Shown here: positions 32,952 through 43,709 of the stretch, piece by piece
Position numbering within the stretch: the stretch's first letter is position 1
Layout: each line of letters begins with the position of its first letter
Assembly: GCA_019916065.1 (NCBI GenBank)
Contig: CM034237.1
Coordinates: 23,209,752-23,273,751, forward strand
Direction: 5' to 3'
Source: Vitellaria paradoxa
Taxonomy: Eukaryota > Streptophyta > Magnoliopsida > Ericales > Sapotaceae
DNA: 64,000 bases
Translations under genes and position numbers: made by a program
The notes under the pieces: generated by a model
Databases searched by the model: none
Told to the model about the DNA's origin: nothing
What the model saw: only the letters and a program-made list of their open reading frames with translations

Positions 32952-34590
32952 TGACCGCTCGTAAATAGTGCAGTGCTAATTAACCCCCAAGTGCAAGGGT
33001 GTGCGGTGTAGTTTTAATCTCGGTGAGTTCGAGGTCGAATCCACAGGGAGCCTATATGTTTCAGTTTCTAAGTTCAAATATGAATTTTAGGTTTAAATGT
33101 GAATTGAGATATCAATTGAATTAAATTGGATTTAAGAGAATTGCAAATTGAAGGATTAAACAAGAAACAAACTAATTAAAGGGATATTTAAACTAGAATG
33201 CAAACTACTTTGAAATAACTTAGCAATTTAAAGTTACTGAACTTAAATGTAAAGAGAATTGAATATTTTCAAATTAAAAGCTATTTTAATTTAGAACTTG
33301 CAATGCAATCAATTCAAACAAAAGTGATTTAACTTAAGACAATAATATTTAAAAGAGTTCTTGATTCAACTTTCACAATTCCAGGTAATTCGTTATTTTG
33401 CCAAGGGATGATTTAAAATACAATCTATAGTTCACGTCAAAGGATCTATAGATTGGGAAATATTTTCAATACATTCCAAAATTTCTCGATACACAGTTTT
33501 AAACTCACGTTTCATTATGGAAAATAAAACTGGAAATATTTTATGATAAAAACATTCGAGTTAAAAAGTTTTCTAAACAAACAAATCAGATTTGAAAATT
33601 GTAGATCACTTCACATAGGTTTTCAAAACCCATGCGAAGGATCTACGTTCATCCCTCAACTTGTAACGAATCACCCTTCATTGATTCAGTGAATCAAGAA
33701 CTAGGGTTTCTACTCTAGCATGATTTTAAACGAAACGAAAGCAATAAACGAAAGCATAAACATTAGATCTACCACTAGAAAATAATAAATCATATATTAA
33801 ATTAACGAAACGAAAGTCAACTTACACGGCAAGCAACTCTGAAACTACGTAATGAAAGAGCAGTGCAGCGAAGAATAACCAAACATCGAACAACTCCATA
33901 AACAAGACAAGTAATTGAAAACTCTCTAAAAAAGCTATTCTAAAACTCTCAAAGTATCTGAAAATATGAAAAAACAAAAAGGTTCCTAAAGTATGTAGAA
34001 CTAAAAACTAGGGCTCCCTTGGGTCGGCCATGTAGCTGATGTTATAAAGAAGTTGTAAAGAAAATCCTAAAAGATGGAGTGAAGCCGCGCGCGCATAACA
34101 CACTGTGGTCCAGACCGTTTGGCAGGTGGTCCGGACCACAGAAACTTTGTTCTTCAAGTTCTGCTTCTCGTTTGCTGCTTCTGACAGCTTTCTGTCCTCA
34201 ACTTCCACTGCGATTTTGACCTCGCAAACGATCGATTCAGGCTTCGGCTAAAGCACGAAAGTTGTAGCCCTTTGAGGCTTCTTTCCAACCCAAAAAGAAT
34301 CAGGTCAATCCGAGTTGTGAGTGAAAAGTTATGGTCTAAATACTGAAAAGGTGTCGAGCTGGAACTTCAGCTGCACACCACTTCAACTATCTTGAACTTT
34401 GGACCATTTTTTCCTCCTCGGAAGCCACTTTCAACACTGCTAATCTCACGTATTTTCCCCTTTTACCTGTAATTAAGAGAATAAACACTATAAATAATAA
34501 AATAACGATAAAACTTTGAAATTAACTACTTAAATGCATCAATGAGTATCAAAATGTGGAGTTTGTAATTACACTTTTCAAGTGTAATCA
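32952..34590 (-). repeat. 5' LTR of the gag-only Athila-like element
   Basis: It is 1639 bp with TG...CA ends in element orientation, followed by the target-site copy ATTAC at 34591-34595. It has a single copy of the block duplicated in the 3' LTR. One of its two GGTCCGGACC palindromes (34107-34116) has a G-to-A change. Confidence 0.93.
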
Positions 34591-34595
34591 ATTAC

Positions 34596-34886
34596 CTTTT
34601 ACCCCGCTCTTGCTAACACACTTATTCTATATAATTTGTACATTTGTATAACTATGGATCATGAATCCTAGGGTCTTTGAATGAATCACCTCATAATAAA
34701 CAAGAATAATAAGGTAAATAAATTGCATTTTTATACTCGTGATTTTTTTTTTATCAAGACCCACAAATTATATATAACAACCATTCCTTTTAATTGTCCC
34801 AAACAAATATAGTCAAAAAGACCAAGTTTGTATTAGCTCTCAATTGGATTGGATTAATCCCATAGCTCCTTTAGTGCCACACATAT
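34596..34886. other. Short host spacer between two insertions
   Basis: This AT-rich sequence is the right flank of the Athila-like insertion and the left flank of copia A. No gene or motif is seen. Confidence 0.5.
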
Positions 34887-35714
34887 TGTTATGACAAAAT
34901 ATTGTAAATTGGCAAATCTATGATCAAAGAGAAGTGTTTGTACTTTTAGACTTAGTGTAGGCTAAGATACTATAGTCTTAAGTCAAATAGAATTCTAAAA
35001 GGCCTTAGAAAAACTATTTCCATAATGGCTGGAAGTCCTGAAAAAGTCAAACAAGTGCCAGACATGATTTACGCAGGAAGCCTACGGGAAGGCTGTGGTT
35101 AGGCGTGGAAAAATACCGAGAGCTTGACTTGAAAATAAGCCATGCGGGAAGCCTGCTCTAAGTCGCGAGAAGGCCATGGGAAGACTGCGGTTGTGCCCTT
35201 CCCGTGAGGCACAACTTTTAACCTATTTTCAGCCTATTTCGAACCCTAGCTACCTTAGTTTTGTCTATATATATCCTCTGGACATCATCAGGGTCAGATA
35301 TAGAGAGAATACACATGAGATTGAAAGCCTAAAAGTTCAATTATTCTCTCAATTACTTAGCCAACATGTTTTAAGTTCAATCTGAAGGAGTTCAGGTTTG
35401 AGGTTTGTGAATGCTAAGGATTTAGCACACTGAGGATTCAGCAAATCTACTGAGGAGTCAGTATTATGCCTTTGAGGAGTCAAGGGCTTTCGTTAAAAGA
35501 GTTGGTGAATCGAGGATTCGAGCAAACGTCAACAAAGTATAGAGTCGAGGAGTCGATCTATTGAGGGTTTGAGTTTGTAACCAACATTTATTTTAGTGAA
35601 AGTTTTTTTGGGGTTTCCCTGTGTGTGTTTCCTTGTTCTTTTTATCTTGCCTTCTACAATTGTGTGTGTGTGGTTGATTGATTGGGATCAGTAGCAGCAA
35701 ATTATTTATTTTCA
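34887..35714 (+). repeat. 5' LTR of copia A
   Basis: It starts TGTTATGACAAAATATTG and ends TTTTCA, 828 bp, next to the PBS. It is homologous to the LTRs at 50628-51464 and 57646-58432. A TATA-like box (CTATATATATCC, about 35266-35277) is conserved in all three. It is followed by a cluster of GAGGATTC/GAGGAGTC words at about 35430-35575. Confidence 0.9.
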
Positions 35715-35716
35715 AT

Positions 35717-35728
35717 TGGTATTAGAGC
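35717..35728 (+). promoter_or_regulatory. PBS of copia A (initiator tRNA-Met)
   Basis: TGGTATTAGAGC lies two bases after the LTR; it matches the tRNA-iMet PBS with one C-to-T change, and copia B keeps TGGTATCAGAGC. Confidence 0.85.
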
Positions 35729-35770
35729 AGGTTTATTTTTTAGAATAAAACATAATCTTGTTACTTACTG

Positions 35771-36757
35771 ATGGATCCTCCTAGAGAAGGCGGTTCGAGT
35801 ACTAGACCTCCATGGTTTGACGGCACCAACTATACCTATTGGAAAGTTTGCATGAGAGCACATATGATCTCGCTGAATGGTAATGTTTGGCTATCCATAG
35901 AAAATGGTTTCGTAAAACCAACACATTCAATTGATAATGTCATGGTTGAAAAGCTTATGGATATGTGGACTAGGTCAGAGCAGGAAAAGGCAGAATGGAA
36001 CTATAAGGCCTTGAGCTCAATTTTCTGTGCAGTCTCCGCGGATGAGTTTAGAAGAATTTCAAGCACTAAAATTGCTAAGGAGGCTTGGGAAATTCTCGAA
36101 TTAACACACAAAGGGAATTCTAGTGTTAAGTAGTCCAAGCTCCAGAAATAAACTCCGAGTTTGAAAACATTGTCAACACCAGTTTCAATCTTGGAGAAGC
36201 AATTCCCAATCGAAAGATTGTAAGTAAGATTTTTCGATCCCTACCTACATCATTTCAAGCCAAAGTTACAGCCATTGAGGAGGCCAGGGATGTGGATACA
36301 TTGCGGGTAGAAGATTTAGTTGGCTGTCTGTAGACTTATGTAGCCAACATGATTAAACCAAAATCCATAGGAGTTGCTCTAAAAACTATTAAAGAAGATG
36401 TATCCTCCTTAAGTAATGATGAGTCAATCCCCTCTCCTGAAGAAATTGCTATTTATACCAAGAAAATTAGAAAATTCTTTAAAAAGAAGGATAGTAAGCA
36501 GGGAAAGACGAAGAAGAATGAGAAAACGAAAGTAGAGAAATCTTCAAAGAAGAAGAAGAAGAAGGAGAATAAGTCTAAGGGCATGAAGTGTTACGAGTGC
36601 CAGAGTTATGGTCACATAGCTCAAGACTGTGGCAGCAAGAAGAGTAAGAACAAGGTTCTCAATGCAACCCTTGATGATTCAGATGATCAGTTAAGCACCT
36701 CCTCATCTTCAAAAGATTTTCAAGAAAATTATACTATATTCATGGTTAGAGCAAGTG
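35771..36757 (+). pseudogene. SIRE-type gag of copia A, interrupted
   Basis: It begins MDPPREGGSSTRPPWFDG with the FDGTNYTYWK signature at residues 16-25 and LSSIFCAVSADEFRRIS near 80-96. A TAG follows at codon 121 (36131-36133). Compared with copia B (51911-51964) 54 bases are missing at about 36168. A CAG-to-TAG stop lies at 36331-36333. Then come a Lys-rich region and a CX2CX4HX4C knuckle (CYECQSYGHIAQDC, about 36592-36633). The gypsy LTR cuts the frame at 36758. It would be a capsid/nucleocapsid protein if intact. Confidence 0.88.
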
Positions 36758-36930
36758 TGTAATACCCCAAATTTTCATGTTAATATAATTTGATCGTTTT
36801 AACATGTTTTGGGCATGTTAATATGTTAATTAAGTAAGTTTAGTCATTAAAGATGACTTGGGGGTGTGAATTTTGGAAGAAATGGGCAAAATAGCTCAAA
36901 AGTCAATATTTTGACTCGAGAACATGCAGA

Positions 36931-37000
36931 GGGGCGCCCAAGGTAGAGGAGGGGCGCCCATGGGTCTAGGACGGGCGCCCATGGTCCACGAGGGGTGCCC
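36931..37000. repeat. 20-bp GGGGCGCCC repeats, array 1
   Basis: GGGGCGCCC-type words start at 36931, 36951, 36972 and 36991, 19-21 bases apart. The 3' LTR copy near 45487 has one unit fewer. Confidence 0.85.
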
Positions 37001-37775
37001 CACTTGTATAGAAAATCAATAGTGAGGTGTCCTCTGGTTTGACAGCCGAGACTTAACCCTATTGACACCTATGCCTAGCTAGGGGTGAGAGGAGGCATGA
37101 GAATTACTATTTGGGGATTAAAAATATTGTTATATATATATATATATATTAGATTGATTTGATGCAAGAGAGAGAGAGAGAGAAGTGGCATGAAAGAGAG
37201 AGAATCAGGTGAGAAGAGCAAAGGAGAAGAAGAAGACCACCGGTGGAGATTTCAAAGGTAGGTTTTCCAAATCTTCATAGAATTCAAATTCCTTTCGCAA
37301 AGTTGAAATTAGAACCGTAAGAAACCTTCCTACGTTATTCATTTTTATTTTTGATCATTGAGGGAGGAGATTGACCTCATCAAAGTTTGAGGGTTTGGAA
37401 GCTCAAGAAACCTCCATTTTGATCTATCTTTTTACCACTCAAGGCAGGGATTTCTAGTCCCATTTTGGCATATATGAGATGTATTTGAGCTAGTAAACAC
37501 ATCTATGAAATTTATTTAAAATTTGGAAACCTTGGAAGTGGAGTTTGTGTGGATGAATGGTTGTGTGTATATATATGTATAGGTTAGAGCAAGATTGTTG
37601 TATTGAAGAAATGAATGGATTAAAATTTTCTTTGATGGACTTTTTGGAGTCTTTTAGGTCCTCGACAACCCAAGAAAATAAGGTATTAGGTTAGATATTG
37701 GATTGGATAAAGTTTGGAACCTAAAAACATAGCTTAAAGCTTGAACCGGAGCACAGTGACTTTTTGGACAACAGA

Positions 37776-37890
37776 GGGGCGCCCATGGGTTTTGGTGGGG
37801 CACCCATGACCCTTGAGGGGCGCCCATGATCTTATGTGGGGCACTTATGACCCCTCAGGGGCACCCATGAACTTTTGGTGGGGTGCCCAC
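37776..37890. repeat. 20-bp GGGGCGCCC repeats, array 2
   Basis: Six words of the form GGGGYRCCC or GGGGCACTT start at 37776, 37797, 37817, 37838, 37858 and 37880, a regular 20-22 base spacing, often followed by ATGA. Confidence 0.85.
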
Positions 37891-39510
37891 AGAGACTAGA
37901 ACACTTTTCCTGATTTTTCTTAACTTGACTTCCTACCTTAGGATTATGAAGGGGTTGGTAGTATGTTTGTATGTGAGACTCTTATTTGATTAATTGTATG
38001 GATTTTAAAATGGAAATGAGCATTTAAAAAATGATTAAGGATTGATTATCTTAAACCTATGAGATTAGGCTTGTAAAGGGGAATGCTTGCTACTATGAAT
38101 GAAATGAATTGGAAGCCTACTTTGAGATAAGAGTCTTAATCAAATAGAATTGTGAATATACCTTAATGTAAACTAAATGTTGAAGTGTATGAACTTGTGA
38201 TTGGTTTAATGAATTGTGATTTGGCAAAGGGAACTCATGTTCATAACCATGAAAGATGTTAAATATTTAATGATGACTAATAAATGTTGTTATGTAATGA
38301 ATCATGGAATGAACCGGAATGTGGATTTGTGTTGTGGAAAAGTATATGATGTTGAATGTGGACTTGTGAATGATGAGATGTGATATGATGAATGATTGTT
38401 TGTGTGACGGGGGCCGTGGTGGGGTGTGGTAAACAGGAAGGGTTTGAGATTACCCTCTGGTTGAGAGTCCGGGAACCTGCGTAGGGTTTGGTGTTAATGC
38501 CAGTGGGTTAGTAGCCCACAACATTGTAAGTGTATGGGTTACCCGTGACCTTGGATTGTGATCCTAAACGATGGTGTTTGGTTTACCATTTCTATTGGGT
38601 CTAAACCCATAAAAGACGGTGTTGTGTATACACCCAACCCCCGATGATTTGTGTGACTATGATTGTGTGATGGATTGATGGAAGGTGATGATGTGGATGT
38701 GAATACATGATTAAATGTTGAACTTGTAACAATGTGGTAGGGAATGTGATTAGATGTAATGTTGAGAAATTTAATAATGAAGATTATTTGGAATTGAATG
38801 TTACATTGTGATGTTGTTGAATGTCAATAGATGTTGTAAATATAGTTATGTGGTCAATTCTGATTAAACATTAAAAAGTGAATTGAAAGGTTATTTGAGA
38901 CTTAAGAAAGAAAATTCAAGGATTAAGTATTGGTTGGAATTGAATTTCTATTTACAATATTGTTGTATATGAAGGTGCATAGTCTAAATTAGTGATGTCA
39001 ATGAATGATTTTGACTCTAGAGTATAGGTGGTAACTAGATACATCATAAAATGCTTGCATTTGTGGAATACATATGATATATGTTTATTTGAGGCTTGTG
39101 GGCACAAGTGGACCCGTGCTCACATCCCTATAGACTTTGATGCAGGTACAAGCAATAACAATCAAGTGGGTTGACGTGTTGGGACTAGGAGGTTATGCAT
39201 GAGCCCTACCAAGCTTAGCAAAGCTCTTGGTTATTTAGTTTAAATCTCTTTTGGGAATGGAAATGTTATACATTTATGAACTCTTTCAATTTGGTTGTAA
39301 TGGCCTTAAGGCCTAAGTTATGTAATTTGGGATTGGTGTATGGAATTTATGTCATGGTAATAGTCAAGTAAAGCTTATATTATTCTATCTCATGTCTTGG
39401 GCTCACTAGCTTATGTTGCGTCGCTCTGATTATGGGATTGGTTATATTAGTGTATGTTATGTGTGTTTATCACTCACCCCTCGGGTCACGAGATCCGGGG
39501 CGTGACAGGT

Positions 39511-39522
39511 TGGTATCAGAGC
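39511..39522 (+). promoter_or_regulatory. PBS of the Tekay-type element (initiator tRNA-Met)
   Basis: TGGTATCAGAGC lies three bases after the LTR end and exactly matches the plant tRNA-iMet PBS. Confidence 0.92.
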
Positions 39523-39636
39523 ATTAGGTCAGAATACCTAGGGACATGGGAAGTCTTGCATCTCATATTGTATGCTTGAATGTATTATAACTGTAATTTG
39601 ACCTTGGAATCTAATTTGTCTCGTTTAAATTTTTAG

Positions 39637-40233
39637 ATGGGGTTAGAAAAAGGGGAGAGCAGTGGTACTAAAGCCCAGTCAGTAGAAGAAGAGATAGTGT
39701 GGCCTAGTGATGATATTTTTACCCAAGTAACAACTGAAAGTTTAACCGAGGCTCAGCCCCAGAATGTGACAGGGAATGTAGAAGAGATAAGCAGGGTGCC
39801 AGCAACTTTAGGTCCTCAAATGGTACCCTCCTATGGGATGCCATACCCAGTTCCATATCTAACACCTTATCCATATCAGAGTGTGATGCCTTATCAGATG
39901 CCTGTTCAGTACCAATCTGCTTACCCGGTGATACTAATACAAAATGTGACTGTGATTGTACCTACTCTTTCAGCAAATCCAACCATGACCCCAGACGTGG
40001 TGATAGAACCTAACCCAAACAGTTAGAATGTTAATCCACATGAGGTTAGCACTAATGTTGGGGAGATGGATGGAAGCACTAATAGTGAGGAAGATCGTCT
40101 GCGAGGAGTGTGTGCTAGTTGTCGTAGGCATGGATGGATATGCTACTGGTGCCCTCAGCAATGTATCAAGTGCTGTACTTATTGTGGTAGGAGGAGGCAC
40201 TCTCGTAGCTCTTGCCTGTATCGTAGGAATTGA
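39637..40233 (+). pseudogene. Extra ORF upstream of gag: Pro/Tyr-rich protein with Cys-rich CCHC tail
   Basis: The frame opens with MGLEKGESSGTKAQS about 115 bases after the PBS. Residues about 60-105 are Pro/Tyr/Gln-rich (YGMPYPVPYLTPYPYQ, then MPYQMPVQYQSAYP). A single TAG (40024-40026) interrupts it. The same frame then stays open for 68 codons with a Cys cluster that includes CASC, CYWC, CIKC and CTYCGRRRHSRSSC; the last is a perfect CX2CX4HX4C knuckle. It ends at TGA (40231-40233). It is in a different frame from gag (40517 onward). I know no standard Tekay gene here. It may be a captured gene, a divergent nucleocapsid-like protein, or an accessory ORF of this lineage. Confidence 0.6.
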
Positions 40234-40516
40234 GATGTAGGAATGTAAAGGGAAAATTTTGGAAAGGCAATTCCCTTAGTGGTAATCGGAATGGTCGATA
40301 GTCTAAGGACTTGTGCTATGTTATGAACTCTTTTAATTTCAGTCAGTAGAGTAACTTGGGAACTTGTAATGTTGGAACTTCTGTGGTAGTACTAATGGAA
40401 GTAAGAAGTTGTTGTTATGTTGAACCTTTATGAACGTATTAAACTGTTGTATTGTTATTATGAGATGAAGTTTTGCTCTATCATAAGCTTAGATGTCGAT
40501 CTAATATTATTATTTT
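40234..40516. other. Spacer between the extra ORF and gag
   Basis: Non-coding leader of the Tekay-type element; no feature is seen. Confidence 0.4.
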
Positions 40517-41710
40517 ATGCCTTGGTATACTTTAGATATAATTCCGCCGCATGCAATGGGAGTTAGAGGCCGAGACCGAGGCCGAGGTAATGGCCGAGGT
40601 AGGGGTAGAGGGAGAGAACATTCTCCTGTTCAGCAAGAACAGGAAACACATCAAAGTGCAGTGGCTGAGGCACCACCTATTGCACAACGGGATGACTTAG
40701 GAGAGGAAGAGGTACAGTCTAGGACACCAGAGGCTCAACAACCAGCAGCTATGGATGCTGGAGCGGTATTACAGCAATTGGCGGCAGCTATGGCCACAAT
40801 AGTAGGAGGGGCTCGAGTTAGACCCCAAACACAAGCGCAGGCAGGCCCATCTGCTTTGGAGAAATTTAGGAGGATGAAACCTCTAACTTATGATGGTGTG
40901 ATTGACACAGATGTGGTAGAGCAGTTCTTGGAAGAATGTGAGAAGATACTACTTGAAATGGAAATTACTGATCCATCTACTTGCATTATGCTGACAGCTT
41001 TTCAGCTGGTGTGAAGGGCGTCAGCTTGGTGGTCTAGTTTAAAGGATACAGGAGGATCAGCAGATCTCACTTGGGAAAGGTTCAAGGAGAAGTTTAGGGA
41101 TCACTTCTTCCCTTAATCTTTAAGGGATGCTAAGAGGGAGGAATTTGCTGGGTTGATACAAGGGACAATGTCAGTGTTGGAGTATGAGAGGAAATTCTCA
41201 GACCTATCAAAGTATGCGCCTGAGTTGGTCTCCACTACTCATTTGAAATGCAGGAGATTTGAAAGGGGATTGAGACCAACTCTAAGGAATAAGATGGTGA
41301 TGCTAGGGCTAGAGGATTATGAGACTTTGGTAAATCAGGCCATGATAGTGGAAAGGGACTTGAATGAAACCAAAGTTATCTATGAAAGTCGGCGAGGTAA
41401 GACCATGGGGACTCGACAAGAAGGAGTTAGTAGAAAAAGAGCTAAGGGTAACTCATCCACTTCACAGATGCAATTATTCTACCAAAAGAGTACAACACCT
41501 AGACCATCAAGGAAATTTGAAAGCACTTCTCAGAGGCTGATTATATGTTTTAATTGCAAGCAACCAGGGCATAAGAGCACTGAATGCCCTAAGGCTAAAG
41601 GACAAAATGAATCCATAAGGCAGATGAGAAGCGGACAGGTTGGAGATGAGATAGTGTGTTATGGGTGTGGGAAGACAAGGCATATTCAAAAGTTTTGCCC
41701 TCAGAGTTAG
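40517..41710 (+). pseudogene. Gypsy gag (capsid and double zinc-knuckle nucleocapsid)
   Basis: An Arg/Gly-rich start (GVRGRDRGRGNGRGRGRGR) leads to the capsid domain: LEKFRRMKPLTYDG near 40857, then WWSSLKD, WERFKEKF and MSVLEYERKFSDLSKYAPEL near 41168. Two nucleocapsid knuckles follow, CFNCKQPGHKSTEC (about 41546-41587) and CYGCGKTRHIQKFC (about 41657-41698). In-frame stops lie at 41012 (TGA), 41117 (TAA) and 41708 (TAG). The true start could be the Met at 40556, before the Arg/Gly stretch. The frame is shared with pol, as usual in plant gypsy elements. Confidence 0.9.
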
Positions 41711-42250
41711 CAGGGTGCAGGAAGAAGGATGACACAACCTAGACAGTGGTTATAGGGAGCCCGCTCAACGGCCTCCCAATCAGTACAGCAATAGTATCAG
41801 CAGAGGAGTGTTCCCCAAAGGATGATGCAAGCTGGAACATTGTAACAGTCAAGGGTAAACCCACCGGGACAAAGGTTTGGTCAGCCACAGAATATTCAGC
41901 CACATGGTAGAGTGTTTACAGTGGCACAGTAAGAGGCGCCAGCTGAGCCATTGGTGACATGAGGTATTTTTCGTGTCTATTCATCAAATGCCATTGTACT
42001 CTTAGACACAGGAGCATCCCATTCATTTGTCACCGCATCATTTGTGTATGCCTTGGGATTAGATGTTAGCCCTTTGGAATTGTTTTTGTGTGTTGAGAAC
42101 CCCATAGCGGGATTTTCTTCTTTGACCCAAGTGTGTAAGGGGTGTGAACTAAGGGTAACTAATGTATTTGATGGGCGAGAGTTCGTCTCAACTTTTCATT
42201 TAATTGTATTGCAGATGAGGGGTTTTGATGTCATACTTGGGATGGATTAG
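41711..42250 (+). pseudogene. Gypsy aspartic protease region
   Basis: The retropepsin motif VLLDTGASHSFV is at about 41995-42030, with the flap and C-terminal block ending GFDVILGMD at 42223-42249. This enzyme cleaves the Gag-Pol precursor. The Gln-rich linker before it (41711-41965) has several in-frame TAG/TAA/TGA codons. A TAG after GMD replaces the usual Trp of GMDWL. Confidence 0.87.
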
Positions 42251-42268
42251 CTTATGTCCTATTAAGCT

Positions 42269-43700
42269 ATGATTGACTGTAATAAGCGTAAGGTGACCTT
42301 AACTATGCCAGAAGAGGATCAAATTCGTTTCTTTACAGACCGGTGCGAGATCAGAGAAGCATCGCTCTTGAAAAGTTGGAGAAAAGATGAATTGTGTAGT
42401 TTATTTGCTTGCATGATTATAGAAGAAGGGGACAGGGAACAGAGACTTGAATTGCCTAGAGTTGTGAATGAATTTCCTGAGGTATTTCCTGAAGAGATAT
42501 TTGGGTTGCCACCTGAAAGGGAAGTAGAGTTTTGCATTGACCTGGTTTTGGGCACTGAACCCATCTCCATTCCACCTTACAGGTTGGCACCAGCAGAGTT
42601 TGCAGCTAAGAAAGATGGGACTTTGAGAATGTGTATTGATTACAGGAAATTGAACAGGGTGACTATTAAGAATAGATACTCGCTACCAAGAATCGATGAT
42701 TTATTTGATCAGTTGAAAGGATCATTAGTGTTTTCAAAGATTGATCTACGATCTGGGTACCATCAAGTGAGGATAAGGAAAGAAGACATTCCAAAGACGG
42801 CATTCAGGACTCGGTATGGTCATTACGAGTTCCTGGTTATGCCTTTTGGTTTGACAAATGCATCGGCAGTCTTTATGGACTTAATGAATCGAGTCTTAAA
42901 AGATTACTTAGATAAGTTTGTGGTGGTATTCATAGATGATGTCTTGGTGTATTCGAAGTCAAAAGAGGAACAGGAACAACATTTGAGACTTGTACTACAA
43001 AGGTTGAAAGATCATCAGTTATATGCCAAGCTGAGCAAATGTGAATTTTGGCTTAGAAAGGTTAAATTTCTGGGACATGTTGTCTCAGAGGAAGGAGTAG
43101 CAGTGGACCCATCTAAAATTGAAGCTGTCTTGGAATGGTCTCAACCGAAGTTCGTATTTGAGATTCGCAGTTTCCTTGGGTTGGCAGGATACTACAGAAG
43201 GTTTGTCTCGGATTTTTCTAGATTAGCAGTCCCGTTAACTAGATTAACCCAAAAGGGGATCAAATTTGAATGGAGTGATGTATGTGAAAGATCATTTCAA
43301 GAGATAAAAAGAAGATTAACTACTGCACCAGTGTTGGTTATCCCAGAGAGGGGAGCCGGTTACTTGGTGTATTGTGATGCATCACGGGAAGAACTTGGGT
43401 GTGTTCTTATGCAAAATGGGCGAGTAGTAGCTTATGGATCAAGACAGTTAAAGAATCATGAAAAGAATTATCCAGTGCATGATTTGGAGCTGGCAGCAGT
43501 CATTTTTGCCTTGAAGAGTTGGAGACATTACTTGTATGGTGAGAAATTTGAAGTATTCTTGGACCACAAAAGTTTGAAGTACATTTTTACTTAGAGAGAC
43601 CTGAATTTGAGGCAACGGTGGTGGATGGAATATATGGAGGACAATGACTTTAAATTGCATTATCATCCAGGCAAAGCTAATGTGGTTGCAGATACATTGA
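42269..43700 (+). pseudogene. Gypsy reverse transcriptase and RNase H, with RT deletion
   Basis: Within the 441-codon open stretch, [15 protein letters not shown] lies at 115-129, [15 protein letters not shown] at 155-169, the MPFGLTNA block at 191-198, the catalytic FIDDVLVYS at 221-229 and [10 protein letters not shown] near 265. The RNase H start ([10 protein letters not shown] near 370) and the block [10 protein letters not shown] follow. About 33-35 residues expected between LAPAE (106-110) and AAKKDG are missing in frame, which removes the conserved N-terminal RT segment with the SPW motif. A TAG at 43592 stands where Gln is normal, and RNase H continues (WMEYMEDNDF, YHPGKANVVADTLSRK) to about 43710. 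Confidence 0.93.
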
Positions 43701-43709
43701 GCCGGAAGA

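Larger units (their letters stand above)
26920..34590 (-). mobile_element. Complete gag-only Athila-like LTR retrotransposon
   Basis: Two LTRs (26920-28670, 32952-34590) bound a 4.3 kb interior with a PBS for tRNA-Asp (32945-32928), one gag ORF (32841-30952) and a polypurine tract (28680-28671). ATTAC is duplicated on both sides (26915-26919, 34591-34595). By eye the LTRs differ by about 15 substitutions plus one 114 bp duplication, near 99% identity, so the insertion is recent. There is no protease, RT, RNase H or integrase, so it must borrow these from an autonomous relative. The tRNA-Asp primer and the gag type point to the Athila lineage of gypsy. Confidence 0.92.
34887..36757 (+). mobile_element. 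Copia A: 5' part of a SIRE-type element, cut by a gypsy insertion
   Basis: It consists of an LTR (34887-35714), PBS (35717-35728) and gag up to 36757, where the gypsy LTR begins in the middle of the gag. Copia B continues at the same point near 55366 (AGAGCAAGTG followed by CCCCCTC), confirming an insertion site. No continuation of copia A was found to the right of the gypsy element, whose 3' LTR is truncated, so the rest of copia A was probably lost with it. Confidence 0.88.
36758..39507 (+). repeat. 5' LTR of the Tekay-type element
   Basis: It is 2750 bp, starting TGTAATACCCCAAA and ending GATCCGGGGCGTGACA, with the PBS three bases on. It has an AT/GA microsatellite near 37131-37182, two arrays of roughly 20-bp GGGGCGCCC units and the GTTAGTAGCCCACAACATTG block near 38507, which is shared with the LTRs at 8230 (inverted) and 53865. 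Confidence 0.93.
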
